This document shows, piece by piece, positions 13,401-22,319 of a stretch of 64,000 nt of DNA. Within the stretch, counting starts at the first letter, position 1; each line of letters starts with the position of its first letter. The position numbers were made by a program, and so were the translations under genes. The stretch spans positions 62,001-126,000 of the forward strand of contig WNNJ02003268.1 of NCBI GenBank assembly GCA_012934845.2, given 5' to 3'. Source of the DNA: Pomphorhynchus laevis. Its lineage: Eukaryota > Acanthocephala > Palaeacanthocephala > Echinorhynchida > Pomphorhynchidae. The notes under the pieces are model-generated. The model searched no databases, was not told where the DNA came from, and saw only the letters and a list, made by a program, of their open reading frames with translations.

Positions 13401-16400
13401 AATAAATAATCCTTGGGAGATTTTGTTATTTGAATGAAATCAGAATCAATTCATTTGTAATCTAACACTGGCCAGAGGAATTTACATTGTTAGATGCAGT
13501 GCAATCAGGCAGTTGGGCGGAAATGGCTAAAAAGACATTGCATTCAAAAGTGGACTATCCATGTAGGAACATGACATATCACTACATTAGAGGGGAAAAT
13601 CATAATTGGTAACGGAGGTGAGCCACTTCGATCTGAAAAATAGTCAGAGTCATATATTTGAGTTATTCTAAATTAGGTACTCATCTGGATAAAAGTTTGA
13701 TCTTGAACTATTCAGAGGTTATCGGTTGAAAGCGAATACAGGCGGGTTAGGGATATTTATAAGTCAACGGTTGTCTTTTGTGGTCAGCGCAGTAAATTAG
13801 AGGCTTGAGCATTTACTCAAAGAATAAGTTGTTAACTGTTATGAATGATGCTCTCAAAATTACCTAAACACAGATTTTGTGGACTATCTTCTGTTGTAAT
13901 TGAGATTATTTCTGGAAGAGTTGCAAGAAAATTAGTGATTTTCGTCCATACTATGAATCAAGTATAAGGATTTACAATGCATATTGCATTAATTCACGAT
14001 ATAATGTCAAGCGGCATTCATGATAGCAAGCTTATCTAAGACAGTTAAAATGCAGTCACGGAAATAGTGGTCACTATTAAGCCGGATGGTGGACAATTTC
14101 TACTTAATGCGAGGTTATGATGTTGATATGTTTAGCAAACTGAGTAATGTTAAACAAATTTGCTTTCAACGGATCATTAAACAAACTTCTATTTATAGCT
14201 GAATCGGTTCTTATTTTTACCTAAAACCTAACATATATATTGCATATATGTGTCTCTGAGGATCGAAAACCTAAGGTAATCTGGTGACAGACTGATTATA
14301 TTACCAACCTTCCAAAAAATGGACGTTCATGGCCTGGATGGACGCACTATCATTAAATTTAAATTCCGATTTTCACCGGTAAAGGCATGATGACACTACT
14401 TTCATCAATGTAAAGCTTATTCGTTTCAACGAATTATGCAATCAATCACAGTATAATTTTCCTGACTTCATGGCACTTAGATACACATGTTCTTATTAGC
14501 TTGAGCAAATCATTACCCATTCCGCCATTTACGGAGAGAATAGCAGGAACAAAATTATCTCTTTCAATATTTTGTATTCGCTCTACGTATTTTGAAATTT
14601 TTCCTTGTACGTGAAAGTCAACCAACTCGCAGCACCTGAATTACAGTAAGACGGAGCCAAATGATTGAATACACTTAGTCTATGAACGACCAGTCCATAC
14701 TACCGTTGTTTATTGAGCTACACACCTAATCCATCCTAGCTGAGTACTCCCTTGTTGTCGTGGATTTTTCGAATTAAAAGTTTGAAGGGAGCGGTTGGAG
14801 TTTTGATTCTACATCAACCGAATTAAAGCCGTCGTTTAAAATGTCAGCTAATACGTCACGGACAGTATGGTGTCTAATAAAAGTGTTTCCACTTATCCTC
14901 TGTGATAGCTATACTGCTAGGATGCCATTGTAGTCGACATCTTCTAAATTATAACGTACGTTAATTGCATCGCGAAACTGTTTTGAGTTTAGGTAACACC
15001 CATTGCTTCGTGATTAAATGCAATTCAACCAGGAAGAAGATCCTCTTTACGTAGTGTAATCAATAACGACTCCTCATCTCAAACTATCAATATTAACCAG
15101 ACCTTCTCTTGTAATTTTATATTCGGCTTCTTTCACATTATGAATTTCTTTCAAATAATTATTTTGCTTTACCAATTGTTGATCTTCTGCTAACTCAATC
15201 ATATTAAGTAATGCCATTTCTCTTAAACTTATGCAATTTATTCTCGAATCTTGGCACGGACTGCGGACTCCCATGCCATCATGACGTGTGGGTAAGAAAA
15301 TCAGTTCTTTAACCTCTCCTCTATATGATAACACTCAAGCATCTATGGTGCAAGCTGATTACTTATAAATTTTTCAATGCAATGGAACTATTCGGTACAG
15401 ATAGGAGTAGTTCTTTGTACATAAGTCCATTCGCATTGTAGGACCTTTGTAAGCAAAGTATAAGTGACATTAGCATCAAAAACAGCTAACTCTGATAGCA
15501 TTCGCAGATCATTTAGCCAAACGGCAATCTTACTTTTCACCTGATTCGTTATATATTCATCAGTACTTATATAACTTCAGAGAACTTTGATTTCGTGGTG
15601 TAATATTTATCTTTTCATCACTAAAATCTTTGTAATCGTCTATTGTCATATTTCTGTTAACCAAAAGAAAGCATTTACTGGCGTTTACATAATAGCCAAA
15701 ATTATGATCGAATTATTGATAGCCTTCCACGCTTGCAGCAATTGCTCATAAGTCATAACAAAGTGCCATTATCAGCATACCACAACTGGACGATATCTGG
15801 AAAAATGTTTTCAGGTGATTTATCATTGGTGTAGATGCAGCTGCAAAAACGGCCATAGCCAATAAATCGCCCTGAGTTATGTCTATCTCGGAGAAAATGC
15901 ACTGATCATAAACAGACAGTCTCTATGGGTCGGTGTATATGCTTTTAACAGATTTAATAATGCAGGGCATATATTGTCAATATTTTCCAACAATAGCTCT
16001 CGATTAACACTGTTAAAGGCATTTTGTGCATCAACTGTTAATACGCACAATTCATTAGAGGTCTCTTTGAGCCTAAGAATTAAATATATTATCGTTTCCG
16101 TTCTACATTTTCGTCCAGCAGACATTTATTCATTGCCCGCAATTTTCATCGGAGGTTTCCGAACAAACTTCAGTTGGGCTCTTGCAATAATGCGCCTAAT
16201 CACCTTGTCAACACTTATCGGTCTTACTCCTGGCGACTTGTCCAAAGGTACTAGTCGACACGCGCAATATTGAATTCAATTCATAAAATACAATAGGAAC
16301 TTATCAGATACTGAGGCTAACTTTGGATGACGATCTTGAAGTAATTTGACAATTTGCACAGGATCGACCTGATTTTGCAAACTTACATCCTCTACATACG

Positions 16401-19400
16401 GCTGCAGGCACGTTGCAAGTGCAACATAAGGCATTATTAGCTTGACGACCTTTAGGCATTTGTTCCGGTTGAATGACAAATATTACTGTTTCGTGCGCTC
16501 TCAGGCGGCTTCGTGCGCTTGTATGTATTATCTTGTAATCAGACTGAACAAAACATTTTTCTGCGCTCTCAGGCGCCTTGGTGCGCTTGTATATATTTTG
16601 TAAGTATTTATTGCCAAGACAATTTTTAAATTTTTTATTATTAAATTACTAATTGATATATATTAATATTAATTCAATAATATTATTAGGGATCTGGTAA
16701 TAAAATCAATACATATGATGCATACAACAAAATTATGGAAAATTTAACAATAAAGGACCCAGTTTGGGAGAGTCCCAATAAGGGAATCTAAGTTGTTGAT
16801 GCTTGTAACACTTTTTTCGTTATTTTATAATTATAGTATTAATTAATATCAATAACTAAGTATATTAATTATTTTATATTATATTATTTTATATATTAAT
16901 TAATATATAAAAATTAAATATTTATTTTTCATAAAATTCATAGGAAGTCGTTTACGTTGTCTTTCTAAAATTTTACATACAAGGCTTGTGCATTTAGTAA
17001 AATTAGTGTCGATTTTATTTAATATTTCTGATAAAACTCCGTTATCAGTAATGAAGAATCGGACTTACCAAGCCAATTTGATTGGATTTGATTTACCAAG
17101 CCAATTTGATTTTTTATGTTACAGCCAATTTGATTTTTTATGTTACAGACAATTTTATTTTTTTGTTAGAGCCAATTTGATTAGATTCAATACATAAACT
17201 TATATAACATATTATATTATGTTATAATCACTTTCGTTGTATAAACATTCTCGCCCAAATTCTAACAGTCTTTATCAGTAATTTCGAAAATACAATTTTT
17301 TAATTCAAATAATTAAATTATTGAAACTACAACATTATGTAACGAATACTTATAGCCAAAGCCAACATGATTGTGATGATATCCGTAACACCCATCATCC
17401 TGAGGTTCTTTTTAAATCAACAAATTTCTGTGGCGAAATGTTGGCTGGTAAATGTCGGCAATATTTTGTGTCGAATGATAAAATCGTTAACTCGGCATCA
17501 CAAGCCATGTGTCAAAAACAATATTAACTATGCATATTACGCGTACCGAGACCTAATAAACTCAGTAAAAGTAGTCGTTCTAACAAAGTTGAAAGGTAAA
17601 GTTGAATTATCTCTTGTTTGGCAGTTTAAAGTAAACTTTAATTTTGGATTCTTTTTCAAAAGCACATTTTTGTAACATTTTAAGTATGGATTTAAGAATA
17701 AGAATGATCAATCCTTGAAATCTCTAGATTCGTATTCATACAATGGTCCAATCTGCGCTCAATATTATCGAAATCAATAACAATTTGCGAATAATTATCT
17801 TAAAAGAACAAAATTTTGCCTTTTCATATCTTCATTACTGTTAGAAAATTCATCTAAAGAAGCAATCTAACAATTTGTTTTATGAAATTTCCACCTTTCG
17901 ATATAAAGTATTCACGGTGCGCTAATAATCCTTCAATGGATTTTATAATTGATTTAATATGGAATCCAAAATAGGCTGTACAAAATTCAAAAGCTCGGAC
18001 CCAAATGATTTCCGTTAGATCGCTTTTCTGGGGGTTCTGGCTATCCTATACTTTAACAACTCTGATAAACATTCATGAATGATTTGATAAGATAAGTTAG
18101 AGCAAAATACACTTAAGGTTTATTATACATTTAATAAGTAACAAGTATTTACAATATTAATATTTATTTAATATAAATAATCTAATATTATATTCATTTA
18201 CAATTAAATATGTATTTAATATGTATTTAATTTGCATATTATATATGTATTATATGTAATAATCTATTCCAATTGACTTGGATTGTAATTGATTTCGATA
18301 ACAAGCGAAATTGGATTTCCTCGCATGAGTGATGAATTTTAGAAACAAATGTAAATTGATTAAAAAATTTACTTTTTAAATTATATCGACGAATCTGATT
18401 CAAAAAGAAAGTACATACATCAGCAGCAAAGTTGATAGCTTCTGTGTAGCTTTTTAAGGTTTTAAATCGGTTGCATGAATGAGTCCGTGCTAATTGTAGC
18501 GCCTTTGACTTATCAAGAAATACACACGCTAAATAAAAAAACAGGTAGGAATTTAAAATTGTCAATTAGTAACTCATCTATTTTCTAATAAATCAAAAAT
18601 TTTAGTTATATTATAGTGATGATCAATACTAAATAAAAATAATAATAAATAATATTAAAAAATAGTTATAATTATCTAATGACTATTAAATAACGGTGTA
18701 ATGTTAATACATAATTACATAAAAAATTTATTCCTGTATTATTGATTTATAAATTACATAAAACGAAAAATATCAAAAGATATTATAAATCAGATAACTG
18801 AGTCTACGTATTATATACAATATATAAATTAAAAAAGAGATAAATAATTATAAATAATAAATCATTATATGTGATATTATACAATTTATATTTATATAGC
18901 GATAACATTTATTAAAATTTAAAATTAAAATCCCTTTAACTGAGTCTACGTATTAAAAATAATGCTGAATAAAATTAAATAATAAATAATAATTATAAAT
19001 ATAATATTATTTTATTAAAATAATATAAAAATATACAATTTTTAATAATAAATAATAATAAATAATTATTATAAGATTTCATATAACTTATATTAAGTTT
19101 AAATTTTAAATTGAAATTTAAAATAAAAATCAATTTTTATGAATTGAATAATAAATAACAGACGATGTATCAGAATAAAGATTAGAGATCATCAGGAGGA
19201 ACTGCTATGTAATCAGGTTTTGGTATCTATTCTTGGGGGCCAAATACATGCTAGATGTGTATTCTAGTGTTTTTTATATAATAGTGTTTCTTATTCTAAT
19301 ACAAAATATATCATTTATTATCCATTTATAAACATTTTCGTTTAAGAATATAAATAAATTTTTAATTAATATCTTGCTGATTTATATATTGTAGATTAAA

Positions 19401-20486
19401 TATTTTAATAATATTTTGTTGATTTATACTTCTCCATTGTAATAAAAAGAAAAAAATTATCAAACATGAATGAAAATCGGTGGGAAAATAATGTCGTATC
19501 AATAATACATAGTTTCAGTATCTCTGAAAAAAATATTATTATATTAATATATGATTATATTACCAAAAAACAAATTCCACATGTCAATAATAACTTTTCA
19601 GTTAAACAAATCAGATTAGATAATTGATTCTGATTATTTTATATAAAAATAAAGATAAATAATAAATAATTATATAAGATTTTATATAATTTAAAATTGA
19701 AATTTTAAATAAAAGTAAACTTTAATGAATTGATTTATAAATAATAGACGATGTATCAGAATAAGGATTAGAGGCGATCAAGATGAACTACTATGTTATC
19801 AGGTATCCACCCATATCTATCGACCCATCGTAATAGAGCGTCCAAATACATGTTAATGACGTTTTTTTTGATAAAATTTGATTATCTTGTTTACCTTATT
19901 CTAACACAAAACATTGTTTATCTATTCATAGATATTTTTCGCTTAAAAGTAATTAAATTTATCTTTTATAATATTTTGTTGATTTATGTAATATAAATTA
20001 AATATTTTAACAATATTTTGTTGATTTGCTTCTCATTTATAAAAAATAGAAAACAAAGTCACGAAACTTGAAAATAATATCGTATCAATAATACATAGTT
20101 TCATAAAAAATAAAGCACATGTTGAATTGCGTATAAGATGCAATAATGTGAACGTTCAAAGCAAATGATAGAAGGTACAAATAAATTTCCAATTTTAAAA
20201 TTTCAGCAAATTTTGGTAAATATACGCAACTCTAAAAATATAATTTTAAATATCAACGCAAACGCTTACATTTTGGCGATATATCTTCTGTCCTATTAGC
20301 CAAGCATACCGAATGAAAGAGCATTGTAAATTCTTCAGTTGCATCGTAGTACACATCTTTATCTTCATCACCTCCCTGATTCAAATCTGTTTGATTCTAT
20401 CACGGGTTAATCAGATATCCATATACATATTATATAGCGAATTTGTAACTTACGTACTGTTGAAATTACTTGTTCGTCTAGCATAT
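1013..20486 (-). CDS. ANKLE2: ANKLE2 orthologue, ten recognised exons (gene-level entry)
   Basis: Ankyrin repeat and LEM domain-containing protein 2 of the inner nuclear membrane/ER; in animals it controls BAF phosphorylation and post-mitotic nuclear envelope reassembly. I recognise, in order, the viroplasmin-like segment (VFLDKSKALQLA..RFKTLKS), the ankyrin region (FASALKENDLNSV..ENPCYLI; LYLNSPDKILNETPLHIACK), the YFVPIL..GPMTIKK linker and the GEQWPFFKGFVELSS segment, all matching human ANKLE2 from memory. Exons: 20486-20454, 20386-20270, 18528-18419, 13290-13120, 11126-10938, 10888-10766, 9290-9230, 5274-5138, 3939-3830, 1441-1013. All nine junctions keep phase and all introns are GT-AG. 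About 490 residues are covered. No transmembrane or LEM exon was found to the right, and the C-terminus runs left of 1013, so both ends are open. Introns are packed with retroelements. Confidence 0.88.
1541..1586. repeat. Perfect foldback, 21-bp arms
   Basis: Arms 1541-1561 and 1566-1586 are exact reverse complements separated by 4 nt. It lies just upstream (gene sense) of ANKLE2 exon 10. Confidence 0.9.
1741..1768. repeat. Perfect foldback, 13-bp arms
   Basis: Arms 1741-1753 (ATAGCCGTACATG) and 1756-1768 with a 2-nt loop, in an ANKLE2 intron. No attached element was recognised. Confidence 0.9.
1960..2652 (-). mobile_element. PLE-1 fragment (3' part of RT plus 3' tail), 5'-truncated at a foldback
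   Basis: Penelope-like element family called PLE-1 here. In minus sense it starts at the RT motif YMFRYINDICVFNSNNFYS and runs through the thumb region into the 3' untranslated tail with the GTATTAGAATA-type and CTCCTTATGACCTCTAAT-type sequences near 1975-2095. It is closely related to the copy at 38041-39108. The copy is old and broken. Its 5' limit is an exact 16-bp foldback (2617-2632/2637-2652) made of the element's own sequence. It sits in an ANKLE2 intron. Confidence 0.8.
2686..3246 (-). CDS. GIY-YIG-type nuclease ORF, probably the endonuclease part of a PLE
   Basis: An open frame of 186 codons. QQYIGKTYQMLKTRFRQHI followed by LLEKEDFWIKTLNSMYPLG is the typical YIG, Arg-helix and Glu (ED-W) pattern of GIY-YIG nucleases, ending with the P-x-GLN motif. 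A strongly basic tail follows (KRKPRSHGDKRNRKNRVK). The N-terminal GIY strand is not clear. In the same sense it lies directly 5' of the PLE-1 RT fragment, 34 bp away across a foldback. Known PLEs include both C-terminal and N-terminal (Chlamys/Naiad-type) GIY-YIG arrangements; this order fits the latter. It may be the remnant of a longer PLE whose middle was lost. Confidence 0.7.
   Translation of the reverse strand: MIVYICRLSNDRLEVTKIRRLKNMLDSNTYCNNILKIPIEHLLNINIQTPIEQQYIGKTYQMLKTRFRQHIYNIQHNSQTIFHKHMRLIGHDIKNCKLFILEHIIEENISILNQKLLEKEDFWIKTLNSMYPLGLNDVVQGIGRSSIIHNKQLYYNNPVKRKPRSHGDKRNRKNRVKNIKKRYVYK
3275..3318. repeat. Perfect foldback, 18-bp arms
   Basis: Arms 3275-3292 and 3301-3318 with an 8-nt spacer. 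Each arm (GTAGTGTATCTACACTAC) is itself nearly palindromic. It lies just 5' of the GIY-YIG ORF in minus sense. Confidence 0.9.
3830..3939 (-). CDS. ANKLE2: ANKLE2 exon 9
   Basis: Acceptor TTTATATTAG, donor TTTAG|GTAAAT. Reads ADTLVSKYHTWRRSLQHRG then DDDDVRSDINKGAEILF, aligning with the human stretch between the AGPLSP block and RELAHELG. It ends in phase 2 (AG) and joins exon 10 to give Arg. Confidence 0.85.
4848..4938. promoter_or_regulatory. Cluster of three TGAGTCAT words
   Basis: TGAGTCA starts at 4848, 4888 and 4932 within 91 bp of an ANKLE2 intron, with a near match (TGACTCG) between. TGAGTCA is the AP-1/bZIP palindrome. Enhancer function is inference only; it may be local repeat structure built on ATGAGTCATT. 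Confidence 0.3.
5138..5274 (-). CDS. ANKLE2: ANKLE2 exon 8
   Basis: Acceptor TTCATTAG|GT, donor AAGAAA|GTAAGT. Reads (G)NYFVPILEKEEHGPGCVG..SPVRAVAGPMTIKK, aligning with human GHYYVPLLRAEE..RAFAGPLSPAK. The first two bases complete a Gly codon begun by the last G of exon 7. Confidence 0.88.
5640..6330 (+). mobile_element. L2/CR1-like LINE 3' fragment
   Basis: Plus-strand remnants of an ORF2 C-terminus. Near 5985-6080 the frames give ADRIL-SLTHFDHMSCHLLLFNWPNISQR, and near 6220-6320 YGLRAYLGHSHGTAFRL..ALPPFAPL, the usual 'thumb to end' layout of L2/CR1-type RT ORFs and similar to the family at 22250-26020. It is badly frameshifted and 5'-truncated. PLE-1 follows at once. Confidence 0.6.
6331..7880 (+). 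mobile_element. PLE-1 copy, 5' end to 3' tail, decayed RT
   Basis: Same family as the copy at 37681-39135 and begins at the same base context (ATAGAGTGGTGTAGAAGC), which suggests a real 5' end or one shared master copy. RT motifs are visible in pieces: KPHTLKPLSVYMNKILKVIK, GGNSSPIIADLFLSFIEYEF, MFRYIDDICVFNSNN. The 3' tail carries the structured domain and ends near CGTAGACTCATTTAGCTGAT at about 7855-7875. The copy is broken in several places. It is inserted in an ANKLE2 intron, next to a LINE tail. Confidence 0.8.
7425..7551 (+). other. Structured 3' RNA domain of PLE-1 (predicted pseudoknot)
   Basis: Three interleaved helices can form in the sense RNA: H1 7459-7463 (GGCCC) with 7491-7495 (GGGCC); H2 7466-7472 (CTGCTAT) with 7509-7515 (ATAGCAG); H3 7481-7485 (GAGGA) with 7517-7521 (TCCTC). 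Order is a-b-c-a'-b'-c'. A hairpin (ATACAT..ATGTAT) precedes H1. Most copies are also enclosed by GTATTAGAATAAG and CTTATTCTGATAC. The covarying copy near 52290 supports H1 and H3. Its function is unknown; a ribozyme or an RT-recognition element is possible. Confidence 0.55.
7879..8038. repeat. Series of foldbacks after the PLE-1 3' end
   Basis: A 15-bp perfect foldback (7879-7893/7896-7910, 2-nt loop) sits exactly at the PLE-1 3' junction. It is followed by AT-rich palindromes and a 12-bp foldback 8008-8019/8027-8038 (TTTGTTCGGAAT arm). Confidence 0.85.
8200..8638. repeat. Pair of about 70-bp direct repeats
   Basis: 8200-8268 and 8568-8638 share TGTCTATAATGTCCATCA, then CATCAAGA(A/T)AGTT and AAATCTTGATTAA. 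The spacer of about 300 bp holds nothing I recognise. It lies in an ANKLE2 intron. Confidence 0.75.
9230..9290 (-). CDS. ANKLE2: ANKLE2 exon 7
   Basis: Short 61-bp exon between acceptor AACATACTAG and donor G|GTATGT. Reads LIPKRGSNGFTYQELDDALN plus one base. It is weakly conserved, but its phases join exons 6 and 8 exactly. Confidence 0.75.
9949..10064. repeat. Imperfect 116-bp palindrome, candidate foldback MITE
   Basis: Ends GAGTGCCATGACAGAT and its near complement ATCTGTCATGACACTC. Inside, AAAATCTTTAGTTC pairs with GAACTTTAGATTTT. Arms run almost the full length. No clear target-site duplication and no transposase. Confidence 0.6.
10766..10888 (-). CDS. ANKLE2: ANKLE2 exon 6 (ankyrin repeat)
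   Basis: 41 codons between GTTTTAG and CAA|GTAAGT. LNETPLHIACKLGNKHIIEL is a classic ankyrin consensus (TPLH-A---G----), matching human DTPLHFACKFGN. Phase 0 on both sides. Confidence 0.9.
10938..11126 (-). CDS. ANKLE2: ANKLE2 exon 5 (ankyrin region)
   Basis: 63 codons between TTTTCTAAG and ATT|GTAAGC. Reads ISTRHYASHMCAQFNCSDVL..DPEFIRKIHPKDTDEQI..LLDLYLNSPDKI, matching human RYNVMHVAAKENQASIC..YPDDDEAM..VVDLYLNTPDK. Phase 0 on both sides. Confidence 0.9.
11127..13119. other. ANKLE2 intron with PLE-tail debris and direct repeats
   Basis: AT-rich. PLE-1 terminal-like words AAATACGTAGA..AGCTGAT occur near 11490 and 11735. A direct repeat (AGTCATCAAAGGATGATAAT and flanks) occurs at 12127-12240 and 12507-12600; the first copy has about 25 extra bases inside. 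No coding segment was recognised. Confidence 0.6.
13120..13290 (-). CDS. ANKLE2: ANKLE2 exon 4
   Basis: 57 codons, acceptor TATTCTTAAG directly before ATGTCG, donor ATGAAG|GTACTA. INKFASALKENDLNSVNALI then EENPCYLINDLDAPVIMK matches human [20 protein letters not shown] then SNPRYLIGSGDNPTIVQ. The Met is internal in this model, though it could also serve as a start for a shorter isoform. Confidence 0.9.
13291..14469. other. ANKLE2 intron, unassigned
   Basis: Less AT-rich than its surroundings, so likely old transposon DNA, but no frame could be matched with confidence. It may include the 3' region of the RLE LINE next to it. Confidence 0.3.
14470..16480 (-). mobile_element. Decayed RLE-type non-LTR retrotransposon
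   Basis: Related to the intact ORF at 26357-29401. In minus sense: CRLVPLDKSPGVRPI then RRIIARAQ near 16270-16200; RCRTETIIYLILRLKET..LTVDAQNAFNSVNRELL at about 16110-15990 (RT palm, first Asp); RHDGMGVRSPCQDS near 15290; RHHTVRDVLADIL near 14870-14830; and KISKYVERIQNIERDNFVPA then ILSVNGGMGND near 14600-14520. Many stops and shifts make it long dead. It is inserted in the intron between ANKLE2 exons 3 and 4, same strand as the gene. Confidence 0.8.
16493..16598. repeat. Two-copy GC-rich direct repeat
   Basis: 16493-16529 and 16563-16598 share GCGCTCTCAGGCG(G/C)CTT-GTGCGCTTGTATRTATT. GC-rich against the background. It abuts the 5' side of the decayed RLE LINE and may be part of its leader. 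Confidence 0.7.
17068..17190. repeat. Short minisatellite (about 24-bp unit)
   Basis: Four to five imperfect copies of AGCCAATTTGATTTTTTATG-like units. It lies in an ANKLE2 intron. Confidence 0.75.
18419..18528 (-). CDS. ANKLE2: ANKLE2 exon 3 (viroplasmin-like domain)
   Basis: Acceptor TTTTTATTTAG|CG, donor GCTGAT|GTATGT. Reads (S)CVFLDKSKALQLARTHSC then NRFKTLKSYTEAINFAAD, matching human YVYENKKEALQAVKMIKG then SRFKAFSTREDAEKFA. The first two bases complete a Ser codon from exon 2, and the end is in phase 0 with exon 4. The frame remains open to 18239 and VCTFF after the donor resembles human ICDYF, so a longer exon is possible. Confidence 0.82.
18780..18975 (-). repeat. PLE-1 3'-terminal fragments (two)
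   Basis: AACTGAGTCTACGTATTAT (about 18795) and TAACTGAGTCTACGTATT (about 18938) are the reverse complement of the PLE-1 3' terminus, each followed by the usual AT-rich tail. They are solitary tail pieces in an ANKLE2 intron. Confidence 0.65.
19120..20102 (-). mobile_element. Dimer of short PLE-1 derivatives, inverted duplicate of 51088-52058
   Basis: Two head-to-tail units of about 480 bp in minus sense. Each has the last codons of the PLE-1 RT (AAATCAGCAAGATATTAATT to ATAATAAATGATATATT-type sequence), the structured 3' domain (19160-19290 and 19745-19900) and the tail. Over about 970 bp it is nearly base-for-base identical to the reverse complement of 51088-52058. It lies in an ANKLE2 intron; there is no coding capacity. 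Confidence 0.8.
20270..20386 (-). CDS. ANKLE2: ANKLE2 exon 2
   Basis: Acceptor AATCAAACAG, donor CCAAAAT|GTAAGC. Reads LNQGGDEDKDVYYDATEEF then TMLFHSVCLANRTEDISPK. An internal GTATGC could also serve as donor but would break the phase to exon 3, whereas GTAAGC keeps it. VYYDATEE..VC resembles the acidic YYGVCPVYEDV stretch before the viroplasmin-like domain of human ANKLE2. Confidence 0.7.
20454..20486 (-). CDS. ANKLE2: ANKLE2 exon 1 of this model (33-bp exon with possible start)
   Basis: TTTTTATTGTAG|AT ATG CTA GAC and ends GTAC|GTAAGT, giving MLDEQVISTV. The ATG (20484-20482) may be the start codon after a 5' UTR exon, or the exon may be internal, since an acceptor precedes it. Phase 1 at its end fits exon 2. 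No LEM-domain or transmembrane exon was found upstream. Confidence 0.5.
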
Positions 20487-20814
20487 CTACAATAAAAAAA
20501 ATTAAATAAGAATTGATTTTTAAAATTAACTTGTAAAAACGGTCTATCCAAAAATGACTTGACGTTACATAAGGCTCATTGAGTCACATTATAAAATCTA
20601 TTTTAAAAATAAATTTAAATAAATGATGGCAAAGTGAAATAAACCATTAAAGTTAATGAACTATAGAAAAATGTGATCAAAAATAACTTTATATTAAGCT
20701 AACCCCATAATCATTTATGTAATGATTTGTTTTCATATCTAAAACATGTATTCGTATTAATTTCAATGAATTTAGATGAAATACAATGTATTGTCTTAAT
20801 GATATACATGCCTT

Positions 20815-21420
20815 GTCATTATGAATCTACCCAACTAGCTCTTGTTTTTACAAGATTGGTGATCGTTGAGTGATTCAATCTAAATCCATGCTAAAAATAT
20901 TATTCCATTCAAGAAAACAAGTTGACCAGTCGAAGAATTAATCTTTCAAATATCTTACAAACTACGAAAGTGAGGCTCAGAGGACGATAGTTGAATACTT
21001 GCGACATGTCTCCTTTCTTTAAAATTGAACGTATGATAGCTTTAGTCTATCGGTTGGAAGATAGTCTGTATTTATAGGATACATGCAGTTGACCTGTAGT
21101 GGCATTTCGAGGTAATTTTTAATTCTTCAAAATATCATGCTGAATTCAACGGAAAGATAAACTTTCTCCAATTGATATCTCTGTGTTTAAAGAATGACAG
21201 AAGTGTTCTGAGATCAATACCTCGGCATTAGTGAAGAGATAGTTCGCAAACTGTTTGGATATATTAAAAGAAGTCGTAGCAATATCCTCGTCAGTTCGTA
21301 ATTGAGAACATTCGGTTGATAAGGTGCCACGGGGAAGTAAATTACAAAAGGTCTTCAAAGGACTGAGATGATAAAAGTGACAGAGGGTAGAAATAAATAT
21401 GTCGGACTCATTAAACATTC
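20815..21420 (-). mobile_element. CR1-like LINE fragment (linker and RT start)
   Basis: Minus-sense pieces: a PLSPLKTFCNLLPRGTLS linker (21370-21310), FNYRPLSLTFVVCKIFERLI (about 20985-20925), and HGFRLNHSTITNLVKTRASW (near 20885-20830) of RT motif 2. It ends at a boundary that lines up with the fragment at 54380-55080, whose opposite end starts with the same motif. Old, with several frame breaks. Confidence 0.65.
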
Positions 21421-21616
21421 GTTCGAAACTTTAGATCTTCGTAGCTTTCTAATACTCTCTCACACGCTTCTAGAGTCGCATATTTTTTACGCCTATACTA
21501 CAGACTTTATACTTTGGAAAAAAACTTATCGACTTATAATTCAGTGTTTATATATAATATATTTATAATATTAAAAATAATATTATAATATTATAATAAT
21601 ATTTAATTATAATATT

Positions 21617-21895
21617 ATATTTAAATATTATATTCAGTGCTCGTTTATGCTATCAAAGGTATTTCAAAAACTTTCTTGAATACAAACATCTTACATTCCA
21701 GATTATTCCTGTCAGTTCCAGATTATCACTGTCAGTTCAAGATTATTCCTGTCAGTTCCAGATTATTCTTGTCAGTTCCAGATTATTCCTGTCTGTCCCA
21801 GATTATTCCTGTCAGTTCAAGATTATTCCTGTCAGTTCCAGATTATATTCAGTGCAAATATTATATTCAGTGCTTGTTTATGCTATCGAAGGTCT
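21617..21895. repeat. 20-bp minisatellite (8 units) flanked by a direct repeat
   Basis: Eight 20-bp units (consensus TTCCAGATTATTCCTGTCAG) fill 21696-21855. On each side lies ATTATATTCAGTGCTYGTTT ATGCTATC, at about 21625-21655 and 21858-21890, so the array sits inside a duplicated stretch. Confidence 0.85.
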
Positions 21896-22319
21896 TTCAT
21901 TTGATCTTAAACTCAGGATTGTTAGAATTCCATCGATCGATAAAAGCGCGGACATAGCTGATATGATGCTGGTGCGGAAAGCCCTAATGTCTTCGCTCCA
22001 GCCATTCAATCACATATTTACCCTCCTGATCTTGATTGATTAATTATCACCGAAAGCTACATTGATACCACCAGAATATTAGAGACCGTGTAGTGAATCA
22101 ATAGAATAGACTACCATCTGCGGATACTGATAAAGGAACAAAGTCAAACAGTCAAAGTCATACAGTCAAAGGAACAAAGCATTCCGTCGTTCATTGAATT
22201 CGAAGTTACTGCAATTAAGACTTGATTGTCACATTTTTATTTAAAAAAGATTTATTTTAACGTGGCAAATGCGTGCCAGCGCAAGCTTACATGACTACAA
22301 TAAAACAAAAATGTAAATC

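Noticed and set aside
18239-18418. Extension of ANKLE2 exon 3 beyond the GTATGT donor
   Set aside because: The frame is open and VCTFF looks a little like human ICDYF, but the strong GTATGT site gives the phase needed by exon 4 and the extension has no further similarity.
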